From NCBI RefSeq assembly GCF_937873615.1, contig NZ_CALMYP010000023.1, positions 1-64,000 on the forward strand: a stretch of DNA of 64,000 nt, written 5' to 3'. The DNA comes from an uncultured Paracoccus sp. GTDB lineage: Bacteria; Pseudomonadota; Alphaproteobacteria; Rhodobacterales; Rhodobacteraceae. The position numbers and the translations under genes were made by a program. This document shows positions 39,240 to 48,702 of the stretch, in pieces (position 1 is the first letter of the stretch; the number at the start of each line of letters is the position of its first letter). The notes beneath the pieces were generated by a model. It searched no databases. It saw only the letters and a list, made by a program, of their open reading frames with translations, and was not told the DNA's origin.

Positions 39240-40393
39240 CGCTTCGCGCCAACTGGTCCTATCCGACCGCGATCAAATTCGGTGCCGGCCGCATCGCCGA
39301 ACTGCCCGATCAATGCCGCGCGGCGGGGATCGCGAAGCCGCTTCTGGTCACCGACCGCGCCCTTGCCGCCCTGCCGATCACCGCGCAGGTGCTGGACCTG
39401 CTGGATGCGGCGGGGCTGGGCCGGGCGGTGTTCTCGGATGTCGATCCGAACCCGAACGAGGGCAATATGGAAGCCGGCCTTGCCGCCTATCGCAAGGGCG
39501 GCCATGACGGGGTGATCTGCTTCGGCGGCGGCTCGGCGCTGGATCTGGGCAAGATGATCGCGCTGATGATCGACCAGCCGGTCTCGGTCTGGGAGTTGGA
39601 GGATATCGGCGACTGGTGGACCCGCGCCAACCCCGACAGCATCGCCCCGATCATCGCCGTGCCGACCACCGCCGGCACGGGATCGGAGGTCGGGCGCGCC
39701 GGGGTGCTGACCAACAGCGCCAGCCACAAGAAGAAGATCATCTTCCACCCGAAGCTTCTGCCCACGGTGACGATCTGTGACCCGGAACTGACCGTCGGAA
39801 TGCCGCGCGCCATCACCGCCGGCACCGGCATGGATGCTTTCGCGCATTGTCTGGAAGCCTATTCCAGCCCGCATTACCACCCGATGAGCCAGGGCATCGC
39901 GCTGGAAGGTCTGCGGCTGGTGAACGAGAACCTGCCGCGCGCCCATGCCGATCCGAACGACCTTGAGGCACGGGCGAACATGATGAGCGCCGCCGCCATG
40001 GGCGCGGTCGCCTTCCAGAAGGGTCTGGGCGCGATCCACAGCCTCAGCCACCCGGTCGGTGCGGTTTACGGCACCCATCACGGCACAACCAATGCCGTGG
40101 TGATGCCGATAGTGCTGCAATTCAACCGCCCCGCGATCGAGGAGCGCATCGCGCGGGCCGCCGATTATCTGGGCATCAAGGGCGGCTTCGACGGCTTCTA
40201 TGCCCGCGTGCTGGACCTGCGGGCCGAGCTGGCGATTCCTCAGAACCTTGCCGTGATGGGGGTCGAGGCGTCGCGGCTGGACGAGTTGACCGAGATGGCG
40301 CTGGAAGATCCCTCTTGCGGGGGCAATCCGGTCGAGATGACGCGCGAGAATACCCGCGTGCTTTTCGACGCGGCCATGCGCGATCCCGCGTAA
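39236..40393 (+). CDS. Iron-containing alcohol dehydrogenase
   Basis: 385 residues, group III (Fe-ADH) fold. The NAD motif GGGSALDLGK (97-106) and the four expected metal ligands Asp200, His204, His268 and His282 are all present at FucO-like spacing. It would oxidise a primary alcohol to the aldehyde used by the overlapping aldehyde dehydrogenase gene. Last gene of the plus-strand arm; an 11-bp hairpin follows. Confidence 0.92.
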   Translation: MTLRANWSYPTAIKFGAGRIAELPDQCRAAGIAKPLLVTDRALAALPITAQVLDLLDAAGLGRAVFSDVDPNPNEGNMEAGLAAYRKGGHDGVICFGGGSALDLGKMIALMIDQPVSVWELEDIGDWWTRANPDSIAPIIAVPTTAGTGSEVGRAGVLTNSASHKKKIIFHPKLLPTVTICDPELTVGMPRAITAGTGMDAFAHCLEAYSSPHYHPMSQGIALEGLRLVNENLPRAHADPNDLEARANMMSAAAMGAVAFQKGLGAIHSLSHPVGAVYGTHHGTTNAVVMPIVLQFNRPAIEERIARAADYLGIKGGFDGFYARVLDLRAELAIPQNLAVMGVEASRLDELTEMALEDPSCGGNPVEMTRENTRVLFDAAMRDPA

Positions 40394-40416
40394 GCGGGCG
40401 GATCAGGGCGGAAGCT

Positions 40417-40449
40417 CGGGCGATGCCGAACAGATTCAGGCGTCGCCCG
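40417..40449. terminator. Hairpin between convergent operons
   Basis: An 11-bp stem with one G-T wobble (CGGGCGATGCC 40417-40427 / GGCGTCGCCCG 40439-40449) and an 11-nt loop. It lies between the Fe-ADH and the convergent lyase-hydrolase gene. No U-tract. Confidence 0.5.
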
Positions 40450-40489
40450 GCCCGCCGCAGATCGGCCTGTTCGCAGCGGGCGCAGCCGC

Positions 40490-43120
40490 TCAATCCGGTG
40501 CCAGACCTTCAGCGCCCGCCAAGAGCGGTCGAATGAGATCGCCTGTGTCAGCCCGGCTGGGCGGTGAATGACCAAGCGCGGGGTCGGCATAGCGAATGAT
40601 ATTGAGAATGCGCCAATCCGCCCGAGGCCCGATCCGGCCAGTAAATTCGGCCTGCTTTTCAGCCGGAACCTTCTGCAGCAGGGGGGTAAGGTGATGGTTG
40701 AGATGCAGCGTGTCATGCTCGTTCTGGAACAGGAAGATCGGGGCCGTCCGCTCGACCAGTTCGGGTGAGACGCGCATCCGGTCGCCAAATCTCTGCTGAA
40801 CGGCGCTTTCGGTAAAGCCCGGATAGCAGGTCCCCAACATCTTCAGATAGGCAGAGCGGCTATAATGGCGAAGGTCGAGCTGTGGATTGAAGGCAATGAT
40901 CCGCGCCATCGGGAAACGCCTTGCCAGCATCAGCCCCGCGAAGCCGCCCCCGGAAGACCCCAGGATGACCACATCCTGCGGGGCATATCCACCCGCCTCG
41001 CAGATGCGTGACAGACCCTCTGCCAAGGCATCCAGACCGCAATATGCGGCGCTGTTCTGAAACCAGGCCAGACCGATGTCATTGCCGGGCTTGAGCGACG
41101 GGTCGGAGATCGCGACAATATCGTAGTCAGGATAATCATCGCCCCATCCGTGGCGCTGGAAGTCCAGATGCCCGTGCTTCCGCGCCGATGCGCCGGGCAG
41201 CATGACCAGAAGCCGCTTCGATCCGCCGGGTCGTCTGGTCGCAAGGAAAGACAGCGCCAGTCCGCCTGCCAGCATCGTATAGCTTCGCGTACCCGAAGAC
41301 AGCATCAGGGCCTGATCCGGTCTGACGGTCCGATGCGGAACATTCGGCAGCAGCGCCTTTACGTCTGGCAGGGATTCGGGCTTCGGCCTGGGCAGGCCGA
41401 AATGTGCGTGGCAATAACTTTGCACATCCTGGCGGTCGAACGCGGAAAGCGACATCGCGGTCAGGAGCTTGCCATTCTGGACCTCGCCTGAATAGGTCAG
41501 CGCCAGTGCCGGTTCCAGTTTCAGGTCCGCAGTGAAGCTATAGCCCTGGACCGGGGCGCTGTCGCCGCGTTGGAGCATCGGCTCTGGCTTCCAGCCGAAG
41601 GGCTCGATGGTGATGCCTTGCCCATCGGATGCCATGGCATGAAGCACCCGGCCAGCAAGGCGCTGCAGCCCGAAATCGCTATCAAGATGCCAACGCTGCC
41701 TGATCTTCCGTGGTCGGCTTTGCTCGATGTCGTCTTCGATCAATATCCAATGGCCCGGCTTGACATGCAGGCACCGGACATGGGTGATGGCCTTAATCCT
41801 GAGCGCCGCCGTCATGCGGAAGATGCCGCCCGGCAGTTCCTCGGTCCCCTCGATGGCCGAGCCATAGGGACTCATCTTGATGATATCGAAACCGTCGAAT
41901 TCAATATTGTTATGGGCGGCATAGGACAGCGCGTAACGGCGATAGACATCGCTTCTGTAGCCGTATTTCCCACCGTCGCAGATGATCCGCCGACCCTTGT
42001 CGAACCAGTCGAAGCTGAGGCAGTCGCGATGCTTGTGGGTCGTGGCGTGATAGGCACCCATCAGGAAGACCATCGAGGCGGCATCCGCTGGCACCCCCCA
42101 GGCCGAACGCAGCACCGCATAGCCTGAGGCGTCGAAATCCGAGATCACATGTGCAGGCTCCGTCGCCGCGGGGAAGGTCAGATCTGACTGCCTGGTCAGG
42201 ACGGAATCGCCCACGCAGATCGGCCGCCGCAAGGGATCGACCAGCCATTTGCGCGCCTCCATGGCCAACTCGACCCGCCGGGTGAATGCCGGGCGATCGC
42301 CATACCAGCCCGACAGAAGCGCACCGGAGAACATCTTCAGCGCATAGAAGTGATAATGCGGCGAATGCTCGCGATGGATGCCGCTTTCGTCGAATTGCGC
42401 ATCCAGAAGTTCGGTCATGCGGGTGATCGCATAGCTTCGCTCTTGCGCGAAACGGGCGGGATCGGGCAGGCAATTGGTCAGTGCCAGCAGCCCATGCATC
42501 TGAAAGATACCGTGATTGTTCAGCGAGAAGACCTGAGGTCGTGCAAGGTGGCGGATGTGCTTTTCTGCGACATCACCCAGCAGGCGGGTCTGATCTTCGG
42601 GCAGGGCGATGCGGAAATAGGCGATCCGGTTCAGAAAAAAGCCGAGGATCAGCGCCCGATAGCCGACGGACATGTCATACCATGCATAGCTTTCCGGCAT
42701 GCGCGAGGTCACGATATCCTCGGCATCGTCACCATAGTGCTGCCACCAGTCGGCCACGACCTGAAGGAAATAGGCGACCGCCTCGGGCTTGGCATCGCCA
42801 GAATCGAAGGCGTTCATCACCGGGGCAAACATCAGCCAGCCCTGAAGCTGCATCCGCCAGTTGCGGTCGACATGCCGATCCCGGGCTTCCCAGTCTATGG
42901 AAACTGGCAGCGGAAATGGGTCAGCATCGGCCCGGGGTTTGAATATGCGGGCGGTGACCAGATCACGCAGCTCCCCGCTTGCCTTCGGTACAGAGAAGAC
43001 ACGGGTCAGGAAATGCTCAACAGGGACGAGCGTGCCGGGGGTTCCTGCGGATTGCATATCGGAATCCGCCGTGTGGGGTTCAGAAAATTGGGCGTCGTCG
43101 GTTGCGGGGCGGCTGGGCAT
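40490..43120 (-). CDS. Heparinase II/III-like lyase fused to alpha/beta hydrolase
   Basis: 876 residues from the ATG at 43120; an in-frame TTG at 43126 is an alternative. Residues about 40-300 are an alpha-helical toroid and 315-570 a beta-rich domain, as in heparinase II/III and PL15/PL17 lyases. Catalytic-type motifs are NNHG (201-204), SPHYH (253-257, Tyr256), HKHRD (362-366) and DGGKYGY (382-388). Residues about 615-850 are an alpha/beta hydrolase with nucleophile elbow GSSGGG (Ser723) and NEHD (Asp803). The enzyme would cut a uronate-containing glycan and perhaps remove an ester. No signal peptide is seen. Last gene of the polysaccharide operon; usual lyases lack the hydrolase. Confidence 0.82.
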   Translation of the reverse strand: MPSRPATDDAQFSEPHTADSDMQSAGTPGTLVPVEHFLTRVFSVPKASGELRDLVTARIFKPRADADPFPLPVSIDWEARDRHVDRNWRMQLQGWLMFAPVMNAFDSGDAKPEAVAYFLQVVADWWQHYGDDAEDIVTSRMPESYAWYDMSVGYRALILGFFLNRIAYFRIALPEDQTRLLGDVAEKHIRHLARPQVFSLNNHGIFQMHGLLALTNCLPDPARFAQERSYAITRMTELLDAQFDESGIHREHSPHYHFYALKMFSGALLSGWYGDRPAFTRRVELAMEARKWLVDPLRRPICVGDSVLTRQSDLTFPAATEPAHVISDFDASGYAVLRSAWGVPADAASMVFLMGAYHATTHKHRDCLSFDWFDKGRRIICDGGKYGYRSDVYRRYALSYAAHNNIEFDGFDIIKMSPYGSAIEGTEELPGGIFRMTAALRIKAITHVRCLHVKPGHWILIEDDIEQSRPRKIRQRWHLDSDFGLQRLAGRVLHAMASDGQGITIEPFGWKPEPMLQRGDSAPVQGYSFTADLKLEPALALTYSGEVQNGKLLTAMSLSAFDRQDVQSYCHAHFGLPRPKPESLPDVKALLPNVPHRTVRPDQALMLSSGTRSYTMLAGGLALSFLATRRPGGSKRLLVMLPGASARKHGHLDFQRHGWGDDYPDYDIVAISDPSLKPGNDIGLAWFQNSAAYCGLDALAEGLSRICEAGGYAPQDVVILGSSGGGFAGLMLARRFPMARIIAFNPQLDLRHYSRSAYLKMLGTCYPGFTESAVQQRFGDRMRVSPELVERTAPIFLFQNEHDTLHLNHHLTPLLQKVPAEKQAEFTGRIGPRADWRILNIIRYADPALGHSPPSRADTGDLIRPLLAGAEGLAPD

Positions 43121-43122
43121 GG

Positions 43123-44748
43123 TCAAGCGGCGGGCATTTTGGCCCTGCTGGCGAGGACTCGCGTGATCTCATTTTGCGCGAGGACCGCCGTTTGGGGCCA
43201 ACTGCGTTCGGTCTCGACCCAGGTCCGACCATTCCTGCCGAGCTTTTCCCGTAGCTCCGGGTCTTCGATGAGGCGTTGCAATACATCGGCAAGCGCGCCG
43301 GGATTGCCCTTTTCGAAGATGAGCCCGGTTTCGCCATCCCGAATCATCTCTGCCAGTGCTGCGACGGATGATGCCGCGACCGCCTTCTGCATTGCCATCG
43401 CCTCCAGTGGTTTCATCGGAGAAACCATCTCTGTCACCAGTTGCGGCTTGCGTGGGAATGGGGCGATGTCGATGAGGGAGTAATACTTGGCAACCTGGTC
43501 ATGCGGAACGCGGCCAGGCATGATAAGCCAATCGGCCAGCCCGCCTTCGGTCGCCACAGCCTCGATCATGGCCGTGATCGGGCCTTTTTCCTGACGAGAG
43601 ACGTTTTCGTTGCCGACGAGCAGCAAACGGAACTCAACGCCCCTGCCCTTCAGGATTGCGGCCGCGCGGGCCAGATCGTCCAGACCCTCATATTGCACGA
43701 AAGAGCCGATATAGCCGATCACCGGCACGTCCTCGGGGATGTTCAGGGCTTCCGCCAACTGCCTGTCTCGCGGTTGCGGCAGGAACTGCTCGGGCAGGCA
43801 GGAGTTCGGCAGCAGGGTAACCTTGGCGCCGGAAACGCCGCGCCGGATCAGTTCTTCGCGCATCCCGCCGGTAAGGGTGAAGACGTGATCGGCGGCGTCG
43901 GCGCAGATGGTTTCCAGCTTCGCCTGACCAGCATAGGCCTTGGTTTGAAGATATCTCGGTTCGCGCGAGGCACGGGTGATTTCCCAGAAGCCCCGGACTT
44001 CATAGATGAACGGGATGCCCTGGCGTTTTGCGGCGATCTGCGCTGGCAATCCGGTGACATGGTTCGACGCCGCAATGACCAGTTCGGGGCGCAACTCGCG
44101 CAGTTTTTCCTCCATCCGCTCGGCGGCGGACAAGATGTAACCGTGCCCGATGGCAATCTTGTAGCTGGGGGATGTGATGCGGTGATATTGGATGCCATCG
44201 ACTTCGTCGATGGGTGCGACATCTTCTGGCTCGATCTCAATGATGTCGGTCGGAAATCCGGGTCGGGTGACACAGACCATATCATAGCCGATCTGGCGCA
44301 TGCCTTGCAGCAGACCATGTCCGCGTGTCGCATAGCCGCCCGAGGAATAGGGCAGCGAGTTGTGCAGGACGTAAAGGATGCGGCCTGTGACCGGCTCGTA
44401 TTGTGGCGGGTTCTTCACCGCGAGTTCGGTCAGCAGCCGGGATACGACAATCGGCCTGTTCGACACCTGTTTGCGGCGTGCATCGAGCCAGGCTTCTTCG
44501 GCGGGATCGACCACGGCCTTGCGGTCCATCTCGTCAAGGATGGCTTCCGCAGTATCGAAAGCGCGCAGGTCAATCGCCGTGGCAAGGCGCTGCTTCTGAT
44601 ATGGCCAGTGGTCGTGGTCGCGACAGATACGGTCGAGGATCGCCAGTTTGGACGCCGGACGGCCAAGCTGCTCCAGCCGCTGAGCCGCAATATCAAGCCC
44701 CCTCGCGAAGGTTTCGGCGTCGTCCGTCCCCGCACTCGTATCAGGCAT
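43123..44748 (-). CDS. Family 4 glycosyltransferase
   Basis: 541 residues. The first 110 residues are a helical N-terminal extension (many Arg/Ala/Glu). Then a GT-B fold: N-terminal donor of GT4 type with YSSGGYATRGHGL and LPNSCLPEQFLP, and a C-terminal Rossmann domain with VIGYIGSF, LLVGNE, PGRVPHDQVAKYY and EAMAMQKAVAAS. It transfers a sugar from a nucleotide donor, probably onto the glycan made by this operon. Its start overlaps wecC by 8 bp. Confidence 0.88.
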   Translation of the reverse strand: MPDTSAGTDDAETFARGLDIAAQRLEQLGRPASKLAILDRICRDHDHWPYQKQRLATAIDLRAFDTAEAILDEMDRKAVVDPAEEAWLDARRKQVSNRPIVVSRLLTELAVKNPPQYEPVTGRILYVLHNSLPYSSGGYATRGHGLLQGMRQIGYDMVCVTRPGFPTDIIEIEPEDVAPIDEVDGIQYHRITSPSYKIAIGHGYILSAAERMEEKLRELRPELVIAASNHVTGLPAQIAAKRQGIPFIYEVRGFWEITRASREPRYLQTKAYAGQAKLETICADAADHVFTLTGGMREELIRRGVSGAKVTLLPNSCLPEQFLPQPRDRQLAEALNIPEDVPVIGYIGSFVQYEGLDDLARAAAILKGRGVEFRLLLVGNENVSRQEKGPITAMIEAVATEGGLADWLIMPGRVPHDQVAKYYSLIDIAPFPRKPQLVTEMVSPMKPLEAMAMQKAVAASSVAALAEMIRDGETGLIFEKGNPGALADVLQRLIEDPELREKLGRNGRTWVETERSWPQTAVLAQNEITRVLASRAKMPAA

Positions 44749-46015
44749 GGGCGAGTTCCGCCTTGCGCCAGATGCCGCGCGTGTCGACCGTGATCTGGCT
44801 GGCACCCGAAGGCGGTGGCGCGTCACGGAATTTCGCGTGATCCACGAGCATGACGCAGATCTCGGCCTCCATCGCCTCTCCCATCGGGACGAGGCCGGCC
44901 TTGCCGGCAAGTGCGGGCGGCAAGACCTGAATATGCGGTTCGACCACCTTCACCCGACCCGGAAACTCCTCGGTCAGGCGGCGGACGATCTCGACGGCGG
45001 GGCTTTCGCGCAGATCGTCAATATTGGGTTTGAAGGTCAGGCCGAAGCAGGCAATGCTGGCGCCTTCGCCCTTGGCGGCAACGGCTTCGCGGATCTTCTG
45101 CAGCACCCATTCCGGCTTCTGGTCGTTGATGTCACGGGCCGCACGCATCATTCGCGCCAGTTCCGGGGTGCGGGCAATGATGAACCACGGATCGACCGCA
45201 ATGCAGTGCCCGCCCACGCCGGGGCCGGGTTGCAGAATATTCACGCGCGGATGCCGATTGGTCAGGCGAATAAGCTCCCATACGTCGATTCCGAGCCGGT
45301 CGCAGATGATCGAAAGCTCATTGGCAAAGGCGATGTTCACATCGCGAAAGCTGTTTTCTGTCAGTTTGGCCATTTCGGCGGTGCGGGCATCTGTTTCGAC
45401 GCAATCGCCTTCGACCACCATGCGGTAAATCTCTCGCGCGCGGGCGGCACAGGCCGGGGTCATGCCGCCGATGACACGGTCGTTGGTCACCAGCTCCCGC
45501 AAGGCGTGGCCGGGCAGGATCCGTTCAGGACAATGGGCGATACGGATATCGCTTTCCTCGCCGTGGCTTTGCGGGAAGGTCAGATCGGGTCGCTCCTCGG
45601 CCAACCATGCCGCCATCTGTTCGGTCGCGCCGACCGGGCTGGTCGATTCCAGCACCACCAGATCGCCCCTTTTCAACACCGGCGCGATCTTGCGCGCGGC
45701 GCTTTCGACATAGGAAAGATCCGGGAATTTCTCATTGTCGCCCATGAGGAAGGGCGTCGGCACGGCGATCAGGAAGGCCTGCGCCGGTTCGGGCACTGTC
45801 GTTGCGCGCAACAGGCCCGCACCGACCGAGGCGCGGAGCGCATCCTCCAACCCCGGCTCGACAATGTGGCATTCGCCACGATTGATCCGATTGACGGTGC
45901 TTTCGTCGATATCGAGACCGATGACCTCGATATTGCGCAGCGCAAAAATTACGGCGGTCGGCAGGCCGATATATCCCAGACCGACCATGCATATCTTGCG
46001 GAAAGGATCTTTCAT
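44741..46015 (-). CDS. wecC: UDP-N-acetylmannosamine dehydrogenase
   Basis: 424 residues of the UDP-sugar dehydrogenase family: NAD motif [27 protein letters not shown], and catalytic Cys motif [13 protein letters not shown]. It oxidises UDP-ManNAc to UDP-ManNAcA. The N-terminal GYIGLPTA and the PGPGVGGHC region fit WecC rather than UDP-glucose dehydrogenase. It overlaps wecB by 4 bp, so the two-step route UDP-GlcNAc to UDP-ManNAc to UDP-ManNAcA is complete. Confidence 0.93.
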   Translation of the reverse strand: MKDPFRKICMVGLGYIGLPTAVIFALRNIEVIGLDIDESTVNRINRGECHIVEPGLEDALRASVGAGLLRATTVPEPAQAFLIAVPTPFLMGDNEKFPDLSYVESAARKIAPVLKRGDLVVLESTSPVGATEQMAAWLAEERPDLTFPQSHGEESDIRIAHCPERILPGHALRELVTNDRVIGGMTPACAARAREIYRMVVEGDCVETDARTAEMAKLTENSFRDVNIAFANELSIICDRLGIDVWELIRLTNRHPRVNILQPGPGVGGHCIAVDPWFIIARTPELARMMRAARDINDQKPEWVLQKIREAVAAKGEGASIACFGLTFKPNIDDLRESPAVEIVRRLTEEFPGRVKVVEPHIQVLPPALAGKAGLVPMGEAMEAEICVMLVDHAKFRDAPPPSGASQITVDTRGIWRKAELAHA

Positions 46016-47142
46016 GCCGCTTCTCCGATTTCAGTGAGCGCATCGAGGATGCGGCCGACGGCTTTGCCGTCACCATAGGGGTTATGAGCGACGCTCATTT
46101 CGCGATAGGCGCCGGCGTCGGTCAGTAATTCGGTTGCCAGACGGACGATCCGGTCGGTATCGGTGCCGACCAGCCGGACGGTTCCGGCAGCCAATGCCTC
46201 TGGCCGCTCGGTCGTGTCGCGCATCACCAGCACCGGCTTGCCGAGCGACGGCGCTTCTTCCTGAATTCCGCCCGAATCGGTGATGATGAAGGTCGCGCGA
46301 TTCATCAGCCAGACGAATGGCAGGTAATCCTGCGGTTCGATCAGGTGGACATTCCGATGCCGGCCAAGCAGCCGGGTCACCGGCTCTCGGACATTGGGGT
46401 TGAGATGCATGGGATAGACGATATCGACATCATCGAATTGTTCCGCGATCCGCGCGAGGGCGGTGCATATGCGCTCAAACCCGCCGCCAAAACTTTCCCG
46501 GCGATGACCCGTGACCAGGATCAGCCGCCGTTGCGAATGCAGGAAATCGAAACGACCGGCAATCTCTCGGTTCAACTCGGGCTGAGTGTCAAACCGACCG
46601 ACGATCTCCATGAGCGCATCAATGACGGTATTTCCGGTGACGGTGATCCGGCCACCCGGGATGCCTTCGTTGAGAAGCGCCTGACGCGCTGTCTCTGTAG
46701 GTGCGAAATGCCGTCGGGCGAGCGCGCCGGCGATGCGGCGATTCCCCTCCTCCGGCCAGGGCGAATAGATATTGCCGGTCCGCAGCCCGGCCTCGACATG
46801 GCCCACAGGGATGCGGGCATAATAGGCGGCCAGCGTCGCGGCGAGGGTCGTGGCGGTGTCGCCATGGACCAGAACGATGTCAGGACGCTCGACCTCCAGC
46901 ACCGGCTTCATGCCGGTCAGGATCGCGGCGGTGACGCCGTAAAGATCCTGCCCGGCCTTCATGACCCGCAGGTCGTGCTTCGGTGTCAGCCCGAACAGCG
47001 AGGTCACCTGATCCAGCATCTCGCGGTGCTGCCCGGTGACGCAGATCACACCTTCAAAGCGAGGATCGGCCCCGATCGTCTTCGCGAGCGGGGCCATCTT
47101 GATTGCTTCCGGACGTGTGCCGAAGACGGTCATTACCTTCAT
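46012..47142 (-). CDS. wecB: UDP-N-acetylglucosamine 2-epimerase (non-hydrolysing)
   Basis: 376 residues: [18 protein letters not shown] at the N-terminus, [44 protein letters not shown] and [28 protein letters not shown]. It interconverts UDP-GlcNAc and UDP-ManNAc. An inverted repeat sits directly before its ATG and the gap to the upstream glycosyltransferase is 47 bp. Confidence 0.95.
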   Translation of the reverse strand: MKVMTVFGTRPEAIKMAPLAKTIGADPRFEGVICVTGQHREMLDQVTSLFGLTPKHDLRVMKAGQDLYGVTAAILTGMKPVLEVERPDIVLVHGDTATTLAATLAAYYARIPVGHVEAGLRTGNIYSPWPEEGNRRIAGALARRHFAPTETARQALLNEGIPGGRITVTGNTVIDALMEIVGRFDTQPELNREIAGRFDFLHSQRRLILVTGHRRESFGGGFERICTALARIAEQFDDVDIVYPMHLNPNVREPVTRLLGRHRNVHLIEPQDYLPFVWLMNRATFIITDSGGIQEEAPSLGKPVLVMRDTTERPEALAAGTVRLVGTDTDRIVRLATELLTDAGAYREMSVAHNPYGDGKAVGRILDALTEIGEAA

Positions 47143-47143
47143 G

Positions 47144-47169
47144 GGTGTATATCATCCGTTGAATACACC
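47144..47169. promoter_or_regulatory. Inverted repeat at the wecB start
   Basis: GGTGTAT (47144-47150) and ATACACC (47163-47169) with a 12-nt spacer, two bases before the wecB start codon. It could be an operator, or in RNA a hairpin masking the ribosome site. Next to it, CTATAGGTTGT (47169-47179) recurs in inverted orientation at 49328-49338 in the operon promoter region. Confidence 0.4.
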
Positions 47170-47189
47170 TATAGGTTGTCATTCTTCCG

Positions 47190-48698
47190 TCAGGATTGCA
47201 AGCTCTCGCGGCCCGATGCGGCGATCTGGCCCATCACATCGCGCAAAGCGTCTTCATCGCCCATGTTGACGCACAGCGATCCGGGCGGGAGCGGGGCCTG
47301 CGACAATGGGCCACCCGGCTCTGCAAGGGCCAGGATCGGGCGTGCCGCGCTGCGGTAATCCGCAAGCTTTGACGGCAGGAAGGGTGTGACCCCGAAGGCG
47401 CCAGTGCTGCTGGTATCGTTGACAAATAGCCAGTCCATCGTTCGCATCCGCGCGAGGGCCTCCAGATAGTCCAGCGGCGGGTGGACCCGGACCATCGGGA
47501 CGATGTCCAGCTGGCGGATCAGGGCGCGCAGCCCCTCTGGCTCCGGGCCATGCAAATGCAGCTGAACGGCACCGCGCAGATCCTCCGGCAAAGCGGACAG
47601 CGCGTTCAACAGCGTCGACAGACCGCGACGCGGGTTGCAATTGCCGAAATAGCCGATCCAGATCGAACCACGGACCGGCTTCGGCATGGGCAGCGCCGAA
47701 AGGATGCGCGCGCCCGGTTCTGGATGGGCAATGACCTCTGCAACGCCGGAGGCGCGGGCGCGCAGTTCAACTGAGTCCTCCGCCTGCGACAGCATCACGT
47801 CGCGCTGAACCTCATTGGTGAAGATGATCCGGTCGGCCAGGCAGAAGGGCAGGTATTCGACCCAATACATCAGGCTTCGCCCTTGCGGCACCGCATGACC
47901 GCGTTGGCGCAGCAGGTCAGCAATACCGATGCGTTCCAACCATGCATCGTCGGCGGGCGCTGCGGCATGTTGACCGTGCAGATCCAGTCGGCAGGGGTCG
48001 GAAAACTCCGCCACCCAGCGATCAGCCCGACCGGCGGCGAGGACCGCCGCAGCGGCGAAATGCGATTGCGCCCACATCGCGCGTGAGCGGACTTCGGGAT
48101 AATGCGTCCGGCCGAACAATCCAGACGCGACCGCCGCCTGCGCCTTGTCGGCGAAATCCGAAAAGGCGGCACTTCGTGCCGGCCAGTTTTCCGAGTTCAG
48201 GACGATGTGCTGCCCAATCAGAGGCGCGATTGCGCCATAAAACGTGCGGTCGATTCGCTCGCGCCCGGACATGTCGTTGGAGATGACATCGACCTTGCCT
48301 CCATCGGCCTCGATCCGGCGGGCCATCACATTGCCCGAGGCCGTCGCGAAAGGTGGAAACGCAAAGGCGATCACCAGGCGGTTCGAAGGCGGGCTCGGCT
48401 CTGGCAGGTCGCACCCCAAGCTCGTCAGGCTGAGCCGCATCTGATCGTGCCAGTCGGTGCTCGGGCCGGCTTCGGTCCACAGATAGCGTGGGATCTGGCG
48501 CAGCAATTCGGCGGCGGCGCAGACATGACTCGCCCGCACCTCCAGCGCCGCGAGCTGGCGCAGCCCCGCCAGACTCGGCTGCATGGTCAGCGCGCGGTTC
48601 AGCAATGTCCGCTGCGCCTCAAGCGGAATCAGTTCGGCCAATTGCGCCTGCGCGCGGGACAGGCCTTCGGCACAGGCTGCAGCGGTGTCCATCTCCAT
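47190..48698 (-). CDS. Glycosyltransferase, GT4-like
   Basis: 502 residues from the ATG at 48698. The N-terminal 100 residues are helical. A GT-B-like region follows with FAFPPFATASGNVMARRI, a central WVAEFSDPCRLDL segment and a C-terminal half with GYFGNCNPRRGL and LHLHGPEP. The usual donor-binding EX7E segment reads TGAFGVTPFLPSKLADY, a divergent form. It starts 4 bp after the coiled-coil gene and probably acts in the same glycan assembly. Acceptor and donor cannot be told. Confidence 0.75.
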   Translation of the reverse strand: MEMDTAAACAEGLSRAQAQLAELIPLEAQRTLLNRALTMQPSLAGLRQLAALEVRASHVCAAAELLRQIPRYLWTEAGPSTDWHDQMRLSLTSLGCDLPEPSPPSNRLVIAFAFPPFATASGNVMARRIEADGGKVDVISNDMSGRERIDRTFYGAIAPLIGQHIVLNSENWPARSAAFSDFADKAQAAVASGLFGRTHYPEVRSRAMWAQSHFAAAAVLAAGRADRWVAEFSDPCRLDLHGQHAAAPADDAWLERIGIADLLRQRGHAVPQGRSLMYWVEYLPFCLADRIIFTNEVQRDVMLSQAEDSVELRARASGVAEVIAHPEPGARILSALPMPKPVRGSIWIGYFGNCNPRRGLSTLLNALSALPEDLRGAVQLHLHGPEPEGLRALIRQLDIVPMVRVHPPLDYLEALARMRTMDWLFVNDTSSTGAFGVTPFLPSKLADYRSAARPILALAEPGGPLSQAPLPPGSLCVNMGDEDALRDVMGQIAASGRESLQS

Positions 48699-48702
48699 CA
48701 CG

